A stretch of DNA of 64,000 nucleotides from Phoronis australis (lineage: Eukaryota > Phoronida > Phoronidae), in contig NMRA01000732.1 of NCBI GenBank assembly GCA_002633005.1, positions 1-64,000 on the forward strand, given 5' to 3'. A program made the position numbers and the translations under genes. This document shows, in pieces, positions 37,701 through 49,700 of this stretch; the first letter of the stretch is position 1, and each line of letters begins with the position of its first letter. The notes under the pieces are model-generated. The model saw only the letters and a list, made by a program, of their open reading frames with translations, ran no database searches and was not told the DNA's origin.

Positions 37701-40700
37701 AAAACATTCGGCAATTTTCGGTGTCCTTCATATTCACATTGTTGCTACATGTTGTGTTTCTGAATAATTTGACCAAAGAATCATAGAGATGAGGAATAAG
37801 CGTACAAGGCACACTTTAATCATTTCCCCTGTTGAAAAATTTCAGCATAGTGCACCCTAGTCTATTGCTATGACACCATGCACTGTGAATTTCTTTGTTC
37901 TTGATGGCAGGTGTCTGTTATGCCCTTCAATCTCTATGAAGTGTGATGTTCATATTACTAACATCTTTGTTTCTTCTCCAAGTGCATTTGGGAATTACCA
38001 TGCATTTTCAATGGATTACTTCAATTCTATTCTAACTTCTTCCTAAATGAACATAGGTGCCGTTGGTCCAGAGGTAGCGCTTTTTTAAGTTCCCTCTAAA
38101 CCACTGGATGTTTCATTTATGTTTTAATTAATGTATACTAGCTGGTACCGGGACGCTGGTATCGGCTGGTTATATTAATTTTGACTGAAAAGCTTCAAAT
38201 TTAATAGTGAGTAAAATATACCACATTGAATAAAAACACTTTAAAATCATAGTGGTAGCATTTCCCATTAAGGCCTGCAAGTGACCCCAACAAGCAACCT
38301 AACATTCAGTGAGAGTGAACCCTAGTTAACACAGACAACAAACTGTGCCTGTGATATTAACTTTTCTAGGAACAGATCTGACAGTGTTATTCACTCCCTG
38401 CGTCACACAACAGGTCTACTTTGATCAGCCACGTCAGAGAGACAGTGAAAAATTGATTATTCAACCGGAATTGATTATCTCTGCTACATCAGTTGACAGT
38501 AAAAGAGTTGTCTTAGGCTATTGATTCCCAGCAGAGGCACCAAGTGTTCCTCACCGAGCACTAACTACCTAGCAGGGATAATGTGCCCATAATGTCACAT
38601 TCGTATAAAAAAACAAAACAAATGACTTTTCATAAATCACAATATTAACGATACCCTGCCTTGCAAATGGGGAAAACATAAAGTCTGATAGAAAATGGAC
38701 AAGAAATACAGAGACTCATTTGTAAGGCATTATTCGATTTCCATTTTTATCCAGAAATGCAGATTTAATAAATTTTAAATTGCGAAACAGTTATCGGTCA
38801 AGTTTGATTAAAGTATAATCATCTGAATTCCAAAAATGCAAATTAAATTAATGAGCAAACACCATCATTTGAACTCGGACTATGCTCATTAGGTGGGTCA
38901 TCGTGTCCTGGGTGAAATGAACAGCAAACACAACTACCTCATTTCAGTACATGGCTTCTAAGGACCACGCCAATAGTAAAATAACAAAATAAAACATCCA
39001 GTGATTGGTAGCTTTCCAATGCCTCTGAATGAATGTTGAACACCAATGATTTTAACATCCTTGACAACAACCAATGAATCACAAGAAAATTCCCTAAGGC
39101 AGCAGAATCAATGTAAATCTGATGAAAAAAGTTGCACAGACACAGCCTGTTTCTGATATGCGACTATCCCAGTTAGTAAAGCACACTAATTATGCCAGGA
39201 TAACAATGCAACAACTCGATTGTAGTGTGTGTGAAGGGACAGAATCATACCTGGCATCGCAGGCTGATGGGCTTCAATATTTGACTTGTATCAATAATTC
39301 GTGTATGATATAAATTCAAAATGTGACCAATTTAAAACCAGAACAATACAAAATGTTGAAATGCACCCTCGACTGCACCGCAAACGGTATGCATACGTTT
39401 TATAAAAAAGGCCACTAGGTGGCTGAGTCCACCCAAAAATGGGACGGTGTTGCCTACTCCCTAATATAAACTATTGGCCAAATTTTCATGAAAATCCATC
39501 AAGGAACTAAAAAAACATATACAGGCAAAAGTAAAAAATCAAATTGCCAACAGGAGGCACTGTGGGTTATATCTGTTGAACAGAAGTTACCATCGGATGG
39601 CAAGTTCCCAGGAAATCACTTTCCAAATTTTTCTATAATGAAAATTTCGGGTACGGAAGTTGAAAAGTATGACTAAAGTAAAACCACTCGCATCACAAAT
39701 TTCAGAACCAGGAAAATTCAAAATCAGATCAAAATTTTGTTGTCTCAAATTTAAGACTTAATGGCCATCGCAAACTGGAGACTGTTAATATACTGCTACC
39801 CACAGTTTTCAGTCGAGTTCCATCCACACACAGACTAATACCCTAGAATGGGTTGTCACTAGGTTTGAGTGCTGTTTGGACGCTATTACACTATTGAAAC
39901 TAGTACAAGGTACCCCACATGTGACAACTTACTCTACATTATCAAGGTGGGGTAACTTGTCTTAGGGTAACATGAAACACTCGTAATTGTCGAGTGGGGT
40001 AGGGCAGAAGTAATTCTTAGCTGCTTTTAAATACAGACAGGTTCTCTTTTTGCGCGCCGTACTCGCATCACGCACAAAGCGACAACTTCCGCCTTGCCCT
40101 CGGTATTGGGTATGTATGTGTGGGGTAAGTTGCACTAGTGCAAGCTGTTCTAGGGTAGGCTGTGTGTGGACAGGACTTTAGTCACCAACAGCGGATTTTT
40201 GCAAGAGGTCTATGGCAATGCAGAGATGGCCTCAACCTGCCCTCAGACAGACCCACGGAGTGGTTACATACATGATTTATTCAACAACAGTTCTACACCA
40301 TTGATGGGGATGAATGATTATAACAAGTTAATGTTTTATTTAGCTGCATGCATATGTCTTCCTGCACGTTCTCTCAACCATTTTGTATGGCCAGTCACAC
40401 TTGATACTTAAGAGTAAATAATGATGCTCTAGGTCAGGGAACTGAGTGAGGCATGAAGAACAAGCTGAGGCAAAACTAGGGATTAAAAATCAGCTTCTTG
40501 AAATGAAGTAGCTACCAAATGTTGTCGAGTCTTGTCACGGACTGCAGGAAGACAGAGAATTCGTCTGTCACTGTGTCAGAACTACAGATTAAGAACATGA
40601 TAGAGGCATTATACCACAGCTCCGGGTGATCTCCAAGTATACTTTACCATATGTAAGATCTTTACACACACCCTTCCAAAAAAGAATTTGTGAAAACAAT

Positions 40701-43700
40701 ATTCGCCTGGGGAAGCCAATGACTGACCTCGTACACACAATCTTTGTTTAAAATCAAAAGCGTTATATTGAAGTTTATCATGAAATAAGTCATTATCATT
40801 TAGACAATTACTACAAGGCAGTCTCAGTTAGTACTATCCCCCGAAGGAGTTGAGCACAGCATTTCCGTATACCAACGTATGAACATCAAGATCAAGCCAC
40901 AATTCAGCAAAATACAGTCACATCATGAAAGGACGAAGTTCTACACTACGGCATTTCGTATCACTTTTAATGGTTAGTTTAATCACCCAAGAAATGTTGG
41001 GGGTTATGAACAGAACAGCGTCTCATTACACTGATGAAGAAAATGCACGGAAATAGTCAAGTTGCAAAATGTCATTGATTTGAGTTAAAGAACTTCATAA
41101 GCATATCTTTGAAAGTTTAGTCCAAATCCCCTGGGAGACGTAGGTAGGGGTACTACACAGAATTGACAGTGCTCGATTTGGCGACCTGCAACCTCAGATT
41201 GTGTTTGGCGACCTGAGAAAAATCCCAAGTTGTCACGACAATAATTCCACCGAATTTCATTCCAAAGTTTGTGTCGATTTCCAAACTTTAAATTACTAAT
41301 AGTTTTCCTAGATTTATTACCTTCGATTCACAATTGTTCCATTTATTTCGTGAAACACGCGCTTAAAATAAAACAGGAAGTAAACAGATGGAAGTCAAAA
41401 CTGTTCGTCAAAAATCGGGCAAGATCTGTAAAACATGCACCTCCGGTGTATGCGATTGTCTGCATTCCTTGCTCGGTGCCAGGAGGAGTATTGAGTTAGA
41501 GAATGAATGTTAATATTTTTGACGGGTAGAATAGAAGAGGATCCTTTCAATATAGTAAATTTGGCCAAGTCTCACTGGGCCTCACTGCTAGACCCTTGAA
41601 TCAGGTCTCTGGATCCTCAGTTCAGTTTTAACTACACATAAATAAAGCATAAAAAGGGTTCCGATCAGTGCTGTGGGCTCACAGGGGTGGCCTGCGCACG
41701 TCTGGTACAGGCTGGTCCAGTACAGCGTGTACCAGACTGTCGGCAATTACGTTTTTTATGGTTTTCTTAGCTCATCAGAAAAAAAATTTAAAAAATTAGT
41801 AAGTCTGGTCAATCAAAATGGTCTGGTCAATCAAAATGGTCTTTTTTCAAATTAGGGAAATCATAATCATAGTCAGAAGCACATGGAGTAAACAAATAGT
41901 GTCCACTAACATTTCACTTGGTTAATCCAGCCAGTAAGGATTGGCCACTCCGAGAATTTAGTGTCCTAATTCTGAGTGTTTTAGTGCTGCCGTGTCTTTC
42001 TTTAAAAGGAAAATGTGCTATTATATCAACTCCTCAAGGAAAAAAATTGCTATTTTTGGAATGATTGTATTTTCGCGGACTGTTTTTATCTCGCGTGCAA
42101 CACATACAACTAATGAGCAAATAGTGATTTTGGTTTATCTGATCACAAGCAGAGCTAAATAATACATGAAATCCCTTATTGAAGTCTGATCTTAAACAAA
42201 CACAGTTGTAATTGAGTCAGCTAAAGGGATTAATCCACCATTGTTGATTTTTGTCTATTAAGTAAATTATTTTAGTAGGCGTGGCAAATCTATGAGTAAA
42301 ATAGAAAACAAAAAATTGTCAGAATTTCACGCATTTGAGTCAAGTGATGGGAGTCTGCTGGATTTCAGTGAGGAGTGGTTTGCACACAGGTACAGATAAG
42401 CCACTTGTTCAATAGGCATAATGTCCTTCAGGAAAAAACAAATGGCAAGGGTTAACTTACGCCTTGCATCCTACCAGGTAACTATCTGAGATAAAATCAA
42501 CAGAAAGGGGTTTGACAGCATTACAAAAATACTTAAAGCAGTCATTGTTTAACAATACTGACTATGATTTTTTACTTCAAATAACAGATTATTTTATTAA
42601 AAAAGTTGTTTTTGCAATTTGGTTTTGTTAATTTCACCTTTAAAAACAGCGCATGACATCAAATTTCACGAGGTCATATTCAAACAAATAGGCAAACCCG
42701 AGCATAGATATTAGGTGTGACTTAATTCAAATGGCAGTTAAGTGAGAAACATGTTCCACATTGTTAACATCAACTTCACAATCAAAACATAATGGGGGTA
42801 ATTGTGCTCTTGCAAGTGGCATGCTTTTGCCAAGGTCAAACAGCATATTCTTATACCGTATGTTGCTATCTGAGATGAAATAGCTCAGTGAGTGACCCCC
42901 CCCCACTTTCTCATTTCATCAGAATAAAACGCGTGATTTAACTTTTGAGTAGAAGCTAAAACACTAAATCCAGAGAAAAAATGTTTGCTTAAGCTGACAT
43001 TACAAAATCAGTAAACACGGAAATATAACTGAAGCCGCTAAAGCATAAAACTAACATCAAACAACGAAATTAATCCATTTTCAAAAGGATTTCAATCACG
43101 TGACCCATGTAATTCCATAGTTTTAACAGAGGAGCCTGAAGATTCTCTTGATTACATTTTCGCATTCATGTCAGTTGTTGCTCTCAACATTGTGATTTTC
43201 ATGGTGCATGGTAATTGTCCAGTGCTGTGAACTGGAAACCATGTGGATTACTTAGTATGTAAGCCAAGTGATCTGATCCCAGCAGTGGCAACNTTGTTTG
43301 CTGCTCTTGGTCTGTCAAATGCTTTGGAGAAATTATGAGATGCATTGGTAGGAAAGCTAAACTTTGAAGTGTCTAAGAAGTAGGTCACACCAGTGCAGTG
43401 TGCAGTTTTAAACCATATATAAATACCTCCAGCATGACCATACTTATGGGTAGACACAAAACAATGTCAATAACTGACATTTAACATTTGCGTCGAGTTT
43501 GGAATTTATAATGTGGAGAACACTGATGTAATTCCATAGTTTTGACAGAGGAGCCTGAAGATTCTCTTGATTACATTTTCGCATTCATGTCAGTTGTTGC
43601 TCTCAACATTGTGATTTTCATGGTGCATGGAAATTGTCCAGTGCTGTGAACTGGAAACCATGTGGATTACTTAGTATGTAAGCCAAGTGATCTGATCCCA

Positions 43701-46700
43701 GCAGTGGCAACAGAGAGTCGTTAAATATTGCATGAGGACATAGAACCTTAGACAAGACTAGCTTCAACTAATGCATGAAGTTGGGCAGCAATTGATTTTT
43801 CAGAGAACACAACCATCTGCTATGGGTAGAAGCGAGAATAACCACTGAATGCTTCAACTCAGGACTTCAGTTAAAAAGAGGCTGAACTGACAACCGAGTG
43901 GCAAACAAGTAATACTCTGACCAATCATCTGTGAGCGACAGTACATCCAATAATCGTTTGCAGAGTCCAGTGATTCGAGCACAGTCCGTTGGTACACTGG
44001 GCTGTCCCAGCATTTGCAGAATGCCACCTTCACTGGGATCACAGCACCGTTGACTCTTGTTATCAAATCGAATAAAACCCCTTTTATACCATTCACTTTG
44101 TTTCAGTTTCCAGGAGCACCTTTTCATGTTTATGTACTTTGCATCTTTTTCACTTCAATCCTTAAAGTAGCTGACAAGTGATAAGTGTATAAGACCTGCG
44201 CTTAACAATACAACAATAGGGGACACTTCATATTGTCGCTGTCTAGAGTAGTGGGAACATGGACGTAACTTCCAATTGATCACGACTCAGATTTGATGAA
44301 CAGACATTTAATTACTATACAGTCGTTCATTAATTCCAAAGCTTTTTGACACCAGCTAGGATTGAAATTCTCCCGTTTTATCAGCTGCAGCCACTGGCTT
44401 TGTCGTGGATACTTCTTCGCAGTTGGAAATGTATGCAACATGATGTCTGTTCGTCCACTGATGATATTTCGTAAGGTAAGCATTTTTTCGTAAGCCATTA
44501 GACAGTACATGCCACTGCACAGAATGGCACTGGAAATTTGCCTGCCTTATAATAGCAGGAAAGGTGTTGAAATGCTGTTTATATCCAATAGGTTGAAACA
44601 CCCTCTCCGCATTACATGGGATTGGAAGGTAGCGCTAAAGACCAGATCGCCGTCTGGCAGGATAGTGAAATTCAATATGGCGTGGCTATCTCAAAAGTCA
44701 GCTATTGCCCTTTAAGTATGTCAAGAACTACGTTCACATAAGCAAGTGGGGTGATACATCTAGCATTTTAACATGTAGCTTCCAACTAACTCCTATATTG
44801 TGATGTCACACAAAGCAGGAACAGATATCACTTTAATAAAACTAATACTGCACGATGGCTACAAATGGCCTTGGTTGAAAAATTCAAATAAGCAATAACC
44901 AGTTTAAAGTGACAGCCCACTGTGATATGTTGAATTGTGGCGGGNGGGAGGGGGTAGAGGGAAATCTCATAACAGCATTCTAGAAAAAATGCACTTTATT
45001 ACACCCAATTATCCCCAAGGGAGCCCTGAGGTTACCTCGCAAAATCGTTAACAGCCTAAATGAAATTGACTCATATCTTTATCACATATAAAGGGTCAGC
45101 AAGATAGTATTTTATTGAACATGGCTTTGATCTTCCAGTGCTTAATTTGGAGATATTGAAGCTAGCTAGCTAGCTAGCTAGCTAGCTGTACAAGACTACA
45201 TGTCAACAAAAAACTGTCTTGAAGCATGACCAATAAATAATGAAAGTTCGCCTAGTAAAGATCTTTTCTTCACCTCTTCAAAAATGAATTAGACAATGCT
45301 ACTTCTTCACCTACTTCGCACAAAAATAATTGCTTAAATTGTCATTTTCTAGTTTCAAACGCTGCTTACTTGAATATAAATATTACTAACTCTAATAAAT
45401 GTTATTTCATGATACCTACACACTACAAACTAAAATTTTCTCAATATCTATTTTTGTTCAAAAATAACAAAATACAGTCACACTAGTCCGCCATATTATG
45501 TTCTATAGGTGAATCACCATACAGTAAGACCAGCCATCTCTTAATTCTGCCAATCAATGGCCAAAACACCATTAAAATATGCAAAACTATGAAATAAAAC
45601 TCAGCAACTTAGTAGGAACTTGCACACAGTTTTTTGCTCATTTTTGCATACATGATCTGTGCAGAATTTTTTAAGCACGTCATTAGCTGACCAAAACACA
45701 AGTTGTCTTAAATTACATTTTACTGCAAATGGCTGAAAACTGAATCTAAATGAAAGCAAGTTGTGCAAAATTCTGTGAATGATAACAAACTTTGTGCAAG
45801 ATGGAATCGATTATTGAAACTTTGATCAACCATTTTGCCTAGTCAAAATATGCATCTTTATTCCCCCGACACAAGAACACGGGCGCTACACATTTAACAC
45901 TGTAACAATGGCAATCTACTCCTCTTTTAACGGCGTAAGGACTGCTTCAGGTAAGATTAGTTTTTACCGCAGCAATACCTTATTAATATAAACAACCGTA
46001 AAGAAGAACAGGCAGACTGTAAAGTAAATTTTGTGGCAAGTAACATATGTGGCACGAGGCCAAAAGCAATGACATGAAAAATATGAAACAAATTAAACAT
46101 ACTTTAGTCAGAGCATGCAGGGTTCTCGGTATATAACTTATCAGAGAGCACACAGGGCCGTCACTATAAACCTTGCCAAAAGCATACAAAGCCCTCAGTC
46201 ACATTACGGAAAAGAAACTTGGGGAAAATATACACCATTTTTCGAATGAGGAAAAATGCTACAAGAGGTCTTTTTTGAAAAAATGAACAGATGAATTAAA
46301 CATTTATGTTTTTACACATTCGACAATCCAAAAGAGCAGGCGTCTTAAATTCTCAGTTGCACATTCGCCTCCAAAACTGATGGAGAGCCGCTCCCCTACT
46401 GAGAGAATAAATTACGCGTGCTAAGTACAATTACTTACTGTCATCTGTCTGTGGTGCTGACAGAATTTCACTGTGCTTCTTTTTCACTTGATCTACATTC
46501 TCGGCTATTTTGTCTATCATCTCTCGAATGTCTTCCACCTAAAAGTAAGCCGACAAAATTAAAATCTACATGGACCCAGTTTGCCACCTTGACAGTTAAC
46601 ACAAAAGCCAGGTTTGCCTTAGAGCAACTCAAGTGATAGGGTCAAGATGCTCCTGAGGGAACACGTACTTTGGAAAGAGGAGGTGGTGTGTGCACATAGG

Positions 46701-49700
46701 TTCAGTCATGAATTTAACATACGGTATTCAAAAGTCACATTTACATGACATTCTCAATGGTACAACTACGATTGTAAACGCAAGTGCCAAATCAGACCAC
46801 ACTGACACAGCTGTGTGTCAACTTGTAACCAGTTAGAGACAGAGCAAATTGTATCCAATTATCTTGTTCCGTGTCTACTATGTGTCTACATGCAAAGTTT
46901 TGTCCACGATCTGTTGCAATGTGTTGCTGTGGCCTCTTTCTAATACGCTGAGGCCTGTTACTTCGTAAACTTCTGCGATTTACATTTACGTTGGCTGTAA
47001 AATGAAAGTACATGAAAAGCTAACAATAAATGGCGAAAATTCAGAGGTAAACAACGGATATCTAACAAAAACAAAATTTCTTGATTCTAAGCTTCCATTC
47101 TTTCCACTAACCGCCAACCCACACAAGAAAAACGACGTGAAATGTTAATATGTTCCCACAGTGCACCGGAAACGGTATGTTCTTAGGGGTGCCTAGCAGT
47201 TTCATGTACCGTATTCGCCGTAATAACCGCCCAGGGCGCTTAGAAAAGTTCGGTTCAGGGGGGCGCTTATTATAACCCAAGGCGGTTGAAACCCGGTCTC
47301 CGAAACGGGTGACATCGGAAGCTAAGATTCATCAAATTTACGTTCTGTGACGTATCTGTAATCTATGAAAGACTTCCAACAAAACTGCGGTGCATTGCTA
47401 TCAAACTCTGTTGCTAAATTACGGTCATTNTCGTAATAAGCGCCCATGTTCAGTTAACCGCCCTCCCCCGATTTCTTGAAATTTCACGTTTAAGCGCCCA
47501 TGTCTGGTTAACCGCCCACCCCCGATTTTTTGGGTTCGCCAATTTAACCGCCCAGGGCGTTAACCCGAACGATTACGGTACGTTCTGTGACGTATCTGTA
47601 ATCTATGAAAGACTTCCAACAAAACTGTGGTGCATTGCTATCAAACTCTGTTGCTAAATTACGGTCATTTTACAGAAAATTGTGTTGAAATCCCAGGGCG
47701 AAAACTCGCCGACTGACTGCCTCAAAATCGCCGTCTTCGATATGTCGACTTCAATGCTTGAATAAAAATAGTTTCGACTCAAGCAAATTACCTGAAATCC
47801 TCATTAAGTTTTCTAAGTAGCATCCCTAAGACTTTTTTAAGTTCCCGTGGAGTCTGGATTTACGGCAGTTTTAAGTACAAATCTGCGCAACGTCGTGCCA
47901 TCTACATGTATGATCGGCAACACGGCGAGAAAAATGTCTGGACGAACACACATGTTGCTGTCACGTGACGTTTGTTTTGAAGTTCGTCTTCGAGTAAGCG
48001 AGCGCGTGCGTGTAACCAGAGTTCATTTGCCAAAGCAGAGACCGTCTTTTGGCCAGAGCCAAGCAATCTAACGAGCTTGATGTGCATTGTGTCTAAAGAA
48101 ATTTGCACAAGCAGTAGGACTAAACCAGAGCGTGTTTCATTCAGCACTTACCGGTCTCGTGCTAAAAACGTTCGACATTTGTTTCAGTAAGGCCCATATT
48201 AGTCGCAGTGTAGCTGGATGCGTACGTAACTATCTGACAGTTATTTTTCAGTGTAAGGGTGTGTAAGCATTCACTGCCAGTTGACATTTTATCGGATATT
48301 CGGCTTAAAAACACAAATTATGGTTAATCAAACAATCCATGTAAAAAATAACGCAAACATGTTTTATAGTATTAGAAATTGTCGGAAATTAGGGCCAATA
48401 TTCATTTCTTACCGATGCTATGCTACCCGTTTCGCTGTTGCGTTCTTTTTGAAGCGCTGTGTTACTTTGAAGTGTATAGTCACGGCTAAATACAAACGTA
48501 GTGCCGCTGGTGGTCTAGAAGACCCGTGCAAAACTTTTTTGATAAATTGAAGACGTTTTTGTAGCCGAGTTTTAGGACTGAAGGTACGTCATGGTTCGCA
48601 TGTACACGTTCATGGACTGGGCGCTTATTTCAGCAAAGTCTGAAAACGCGTGGGGGCGCTTATAGGGGCATGGGCGGTTATTACAGCGAATACGGTAATC
48701 TACAAGGAGACAACAAGTTGACCTCAAGGAGTAGCAACAATAGCAGTGTTTCCCCTGGGTTTTGAAAGAAGCGTGTTGGTAAATGGCCAAAACGAGGTGC
48801 AAAAGCCTGTTGCCACACGCAAATATGAGAAGTGGGATCCCCCTCTTGTCTGAGTTTCGAAAGGTGCGTGGCAGTGAATGCTCGACGCGGATGTGGAACC
48901 CGGTGCTACATGCGAGCATGGGATGAAGTGAGATCCTCCCAGTCCCATGGGAGGGGGGGGGTTGCGAGACCTTCGACGTAATTGGTTGCAGTTTGCTCAT
49001 CATAGACAAGACCTTAACCCGAGCATCATGTAGTGGAAGTATCTGGGTAAAGGACACTTCGCAAGACAAATTGGCACTGAAGTGTCCGGCATTAATATAG
49101 TGTGATCTCTGTCGCACTTGAGTACAAAAACAATGTTAAAATTCAATTATCCACGAAGTGACAAACATAGAACAAAAAATATGTGAACTTTTTAGACGTA
49201 ATAAACTAAGTTGTGTAACGAAACTTCCGTTGATATCGTCTTGCTAAACGTAAATCAGTGTTAGTGGATAGGCGTTAGTCGGCGGCAACATAGCAGACGA
49301 TGTATAATCCAGTCCATGCAGACGAATCTGAGACTGGTTGACATTCACTATCGTCATTTTGGCGCAGGGCTATGGTAGATTAAACAGTTGGATGTCACGC
49401 CCTGCAGTATAATTCACAATGTCTTTTGTAAACTCGGACACGATAAAATGAATGAAGCAGAAATCTTAATTTTTCTTACTTCATTAGCAAGCCCTGGCAC
49501 TTTCCCATTTTAGGAAATTCGTATCAAGGTTGTTGCCTGGTCCCCGGCTGTATTACGTTTAAATGCATTGTCAGATAACTAGGCAGAAACAAGGTACAAA
49601 AGGGGATTGGGGATTGAATGATAGTGTTTAACGGGACACAATTCAAGATCCAATTATCATTTTTCCCTTTCGATTCAGAAACGGTGAAAGGTGCCGTGTG

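Larger units (their letters stand above)
33126..46438. other. syntaxin intron 3 (13.3 kb), repeats and gap, no gene
   Basis: No coding exon recognised in either strand. It holds the microsatellite at 34.2 kb, repeat fragments at 35757-36225, 39395-39665, 41168-41350 and 41565-41632, an assembly gap at 36229-36685, a 31-bp duplication at 37578-37641, an 18-bp duplication at 41803-41839, a 185-bp duplication at 43108/43527 and a GCTA run at 45161-45187. A near-repeat of a ggggtaact/gttctagggta motif at about 39905-40160 may be another small element. Confidence 0.55.
47207..48697 (+). mobile_element. non-autonomous TIR DNA transposon, family D
   Basis: Left end taccgtattcgccgtaataa and the reverse complement of the right end, taccgtattcgctgtaataa, match over about 27 bp with one difference, continuing ccgccca. 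TA at both ends fits a TA target site. The interior has many gcgccc and ggcggtt motifs but no transposase. It lies in syntaxin intron 2. A nested GC-rich segment (47431-47580) and a duplicated flank complicate its middle. Confidence 0.8.

Noticed and set aside
38055-38090. A-box-like tggtccagagg followed by a T-run, as a tRNA gene
   Set aside because: No B box or cloverleaf downstream; at best a SINE fragment.
48572-49117. 181-codon open frame, longest on the minus strand
   Set aside because: Overlaps the right end of a TIR element, has no recognisable domain or splice context, and has the composition of translated non-coding DNA.
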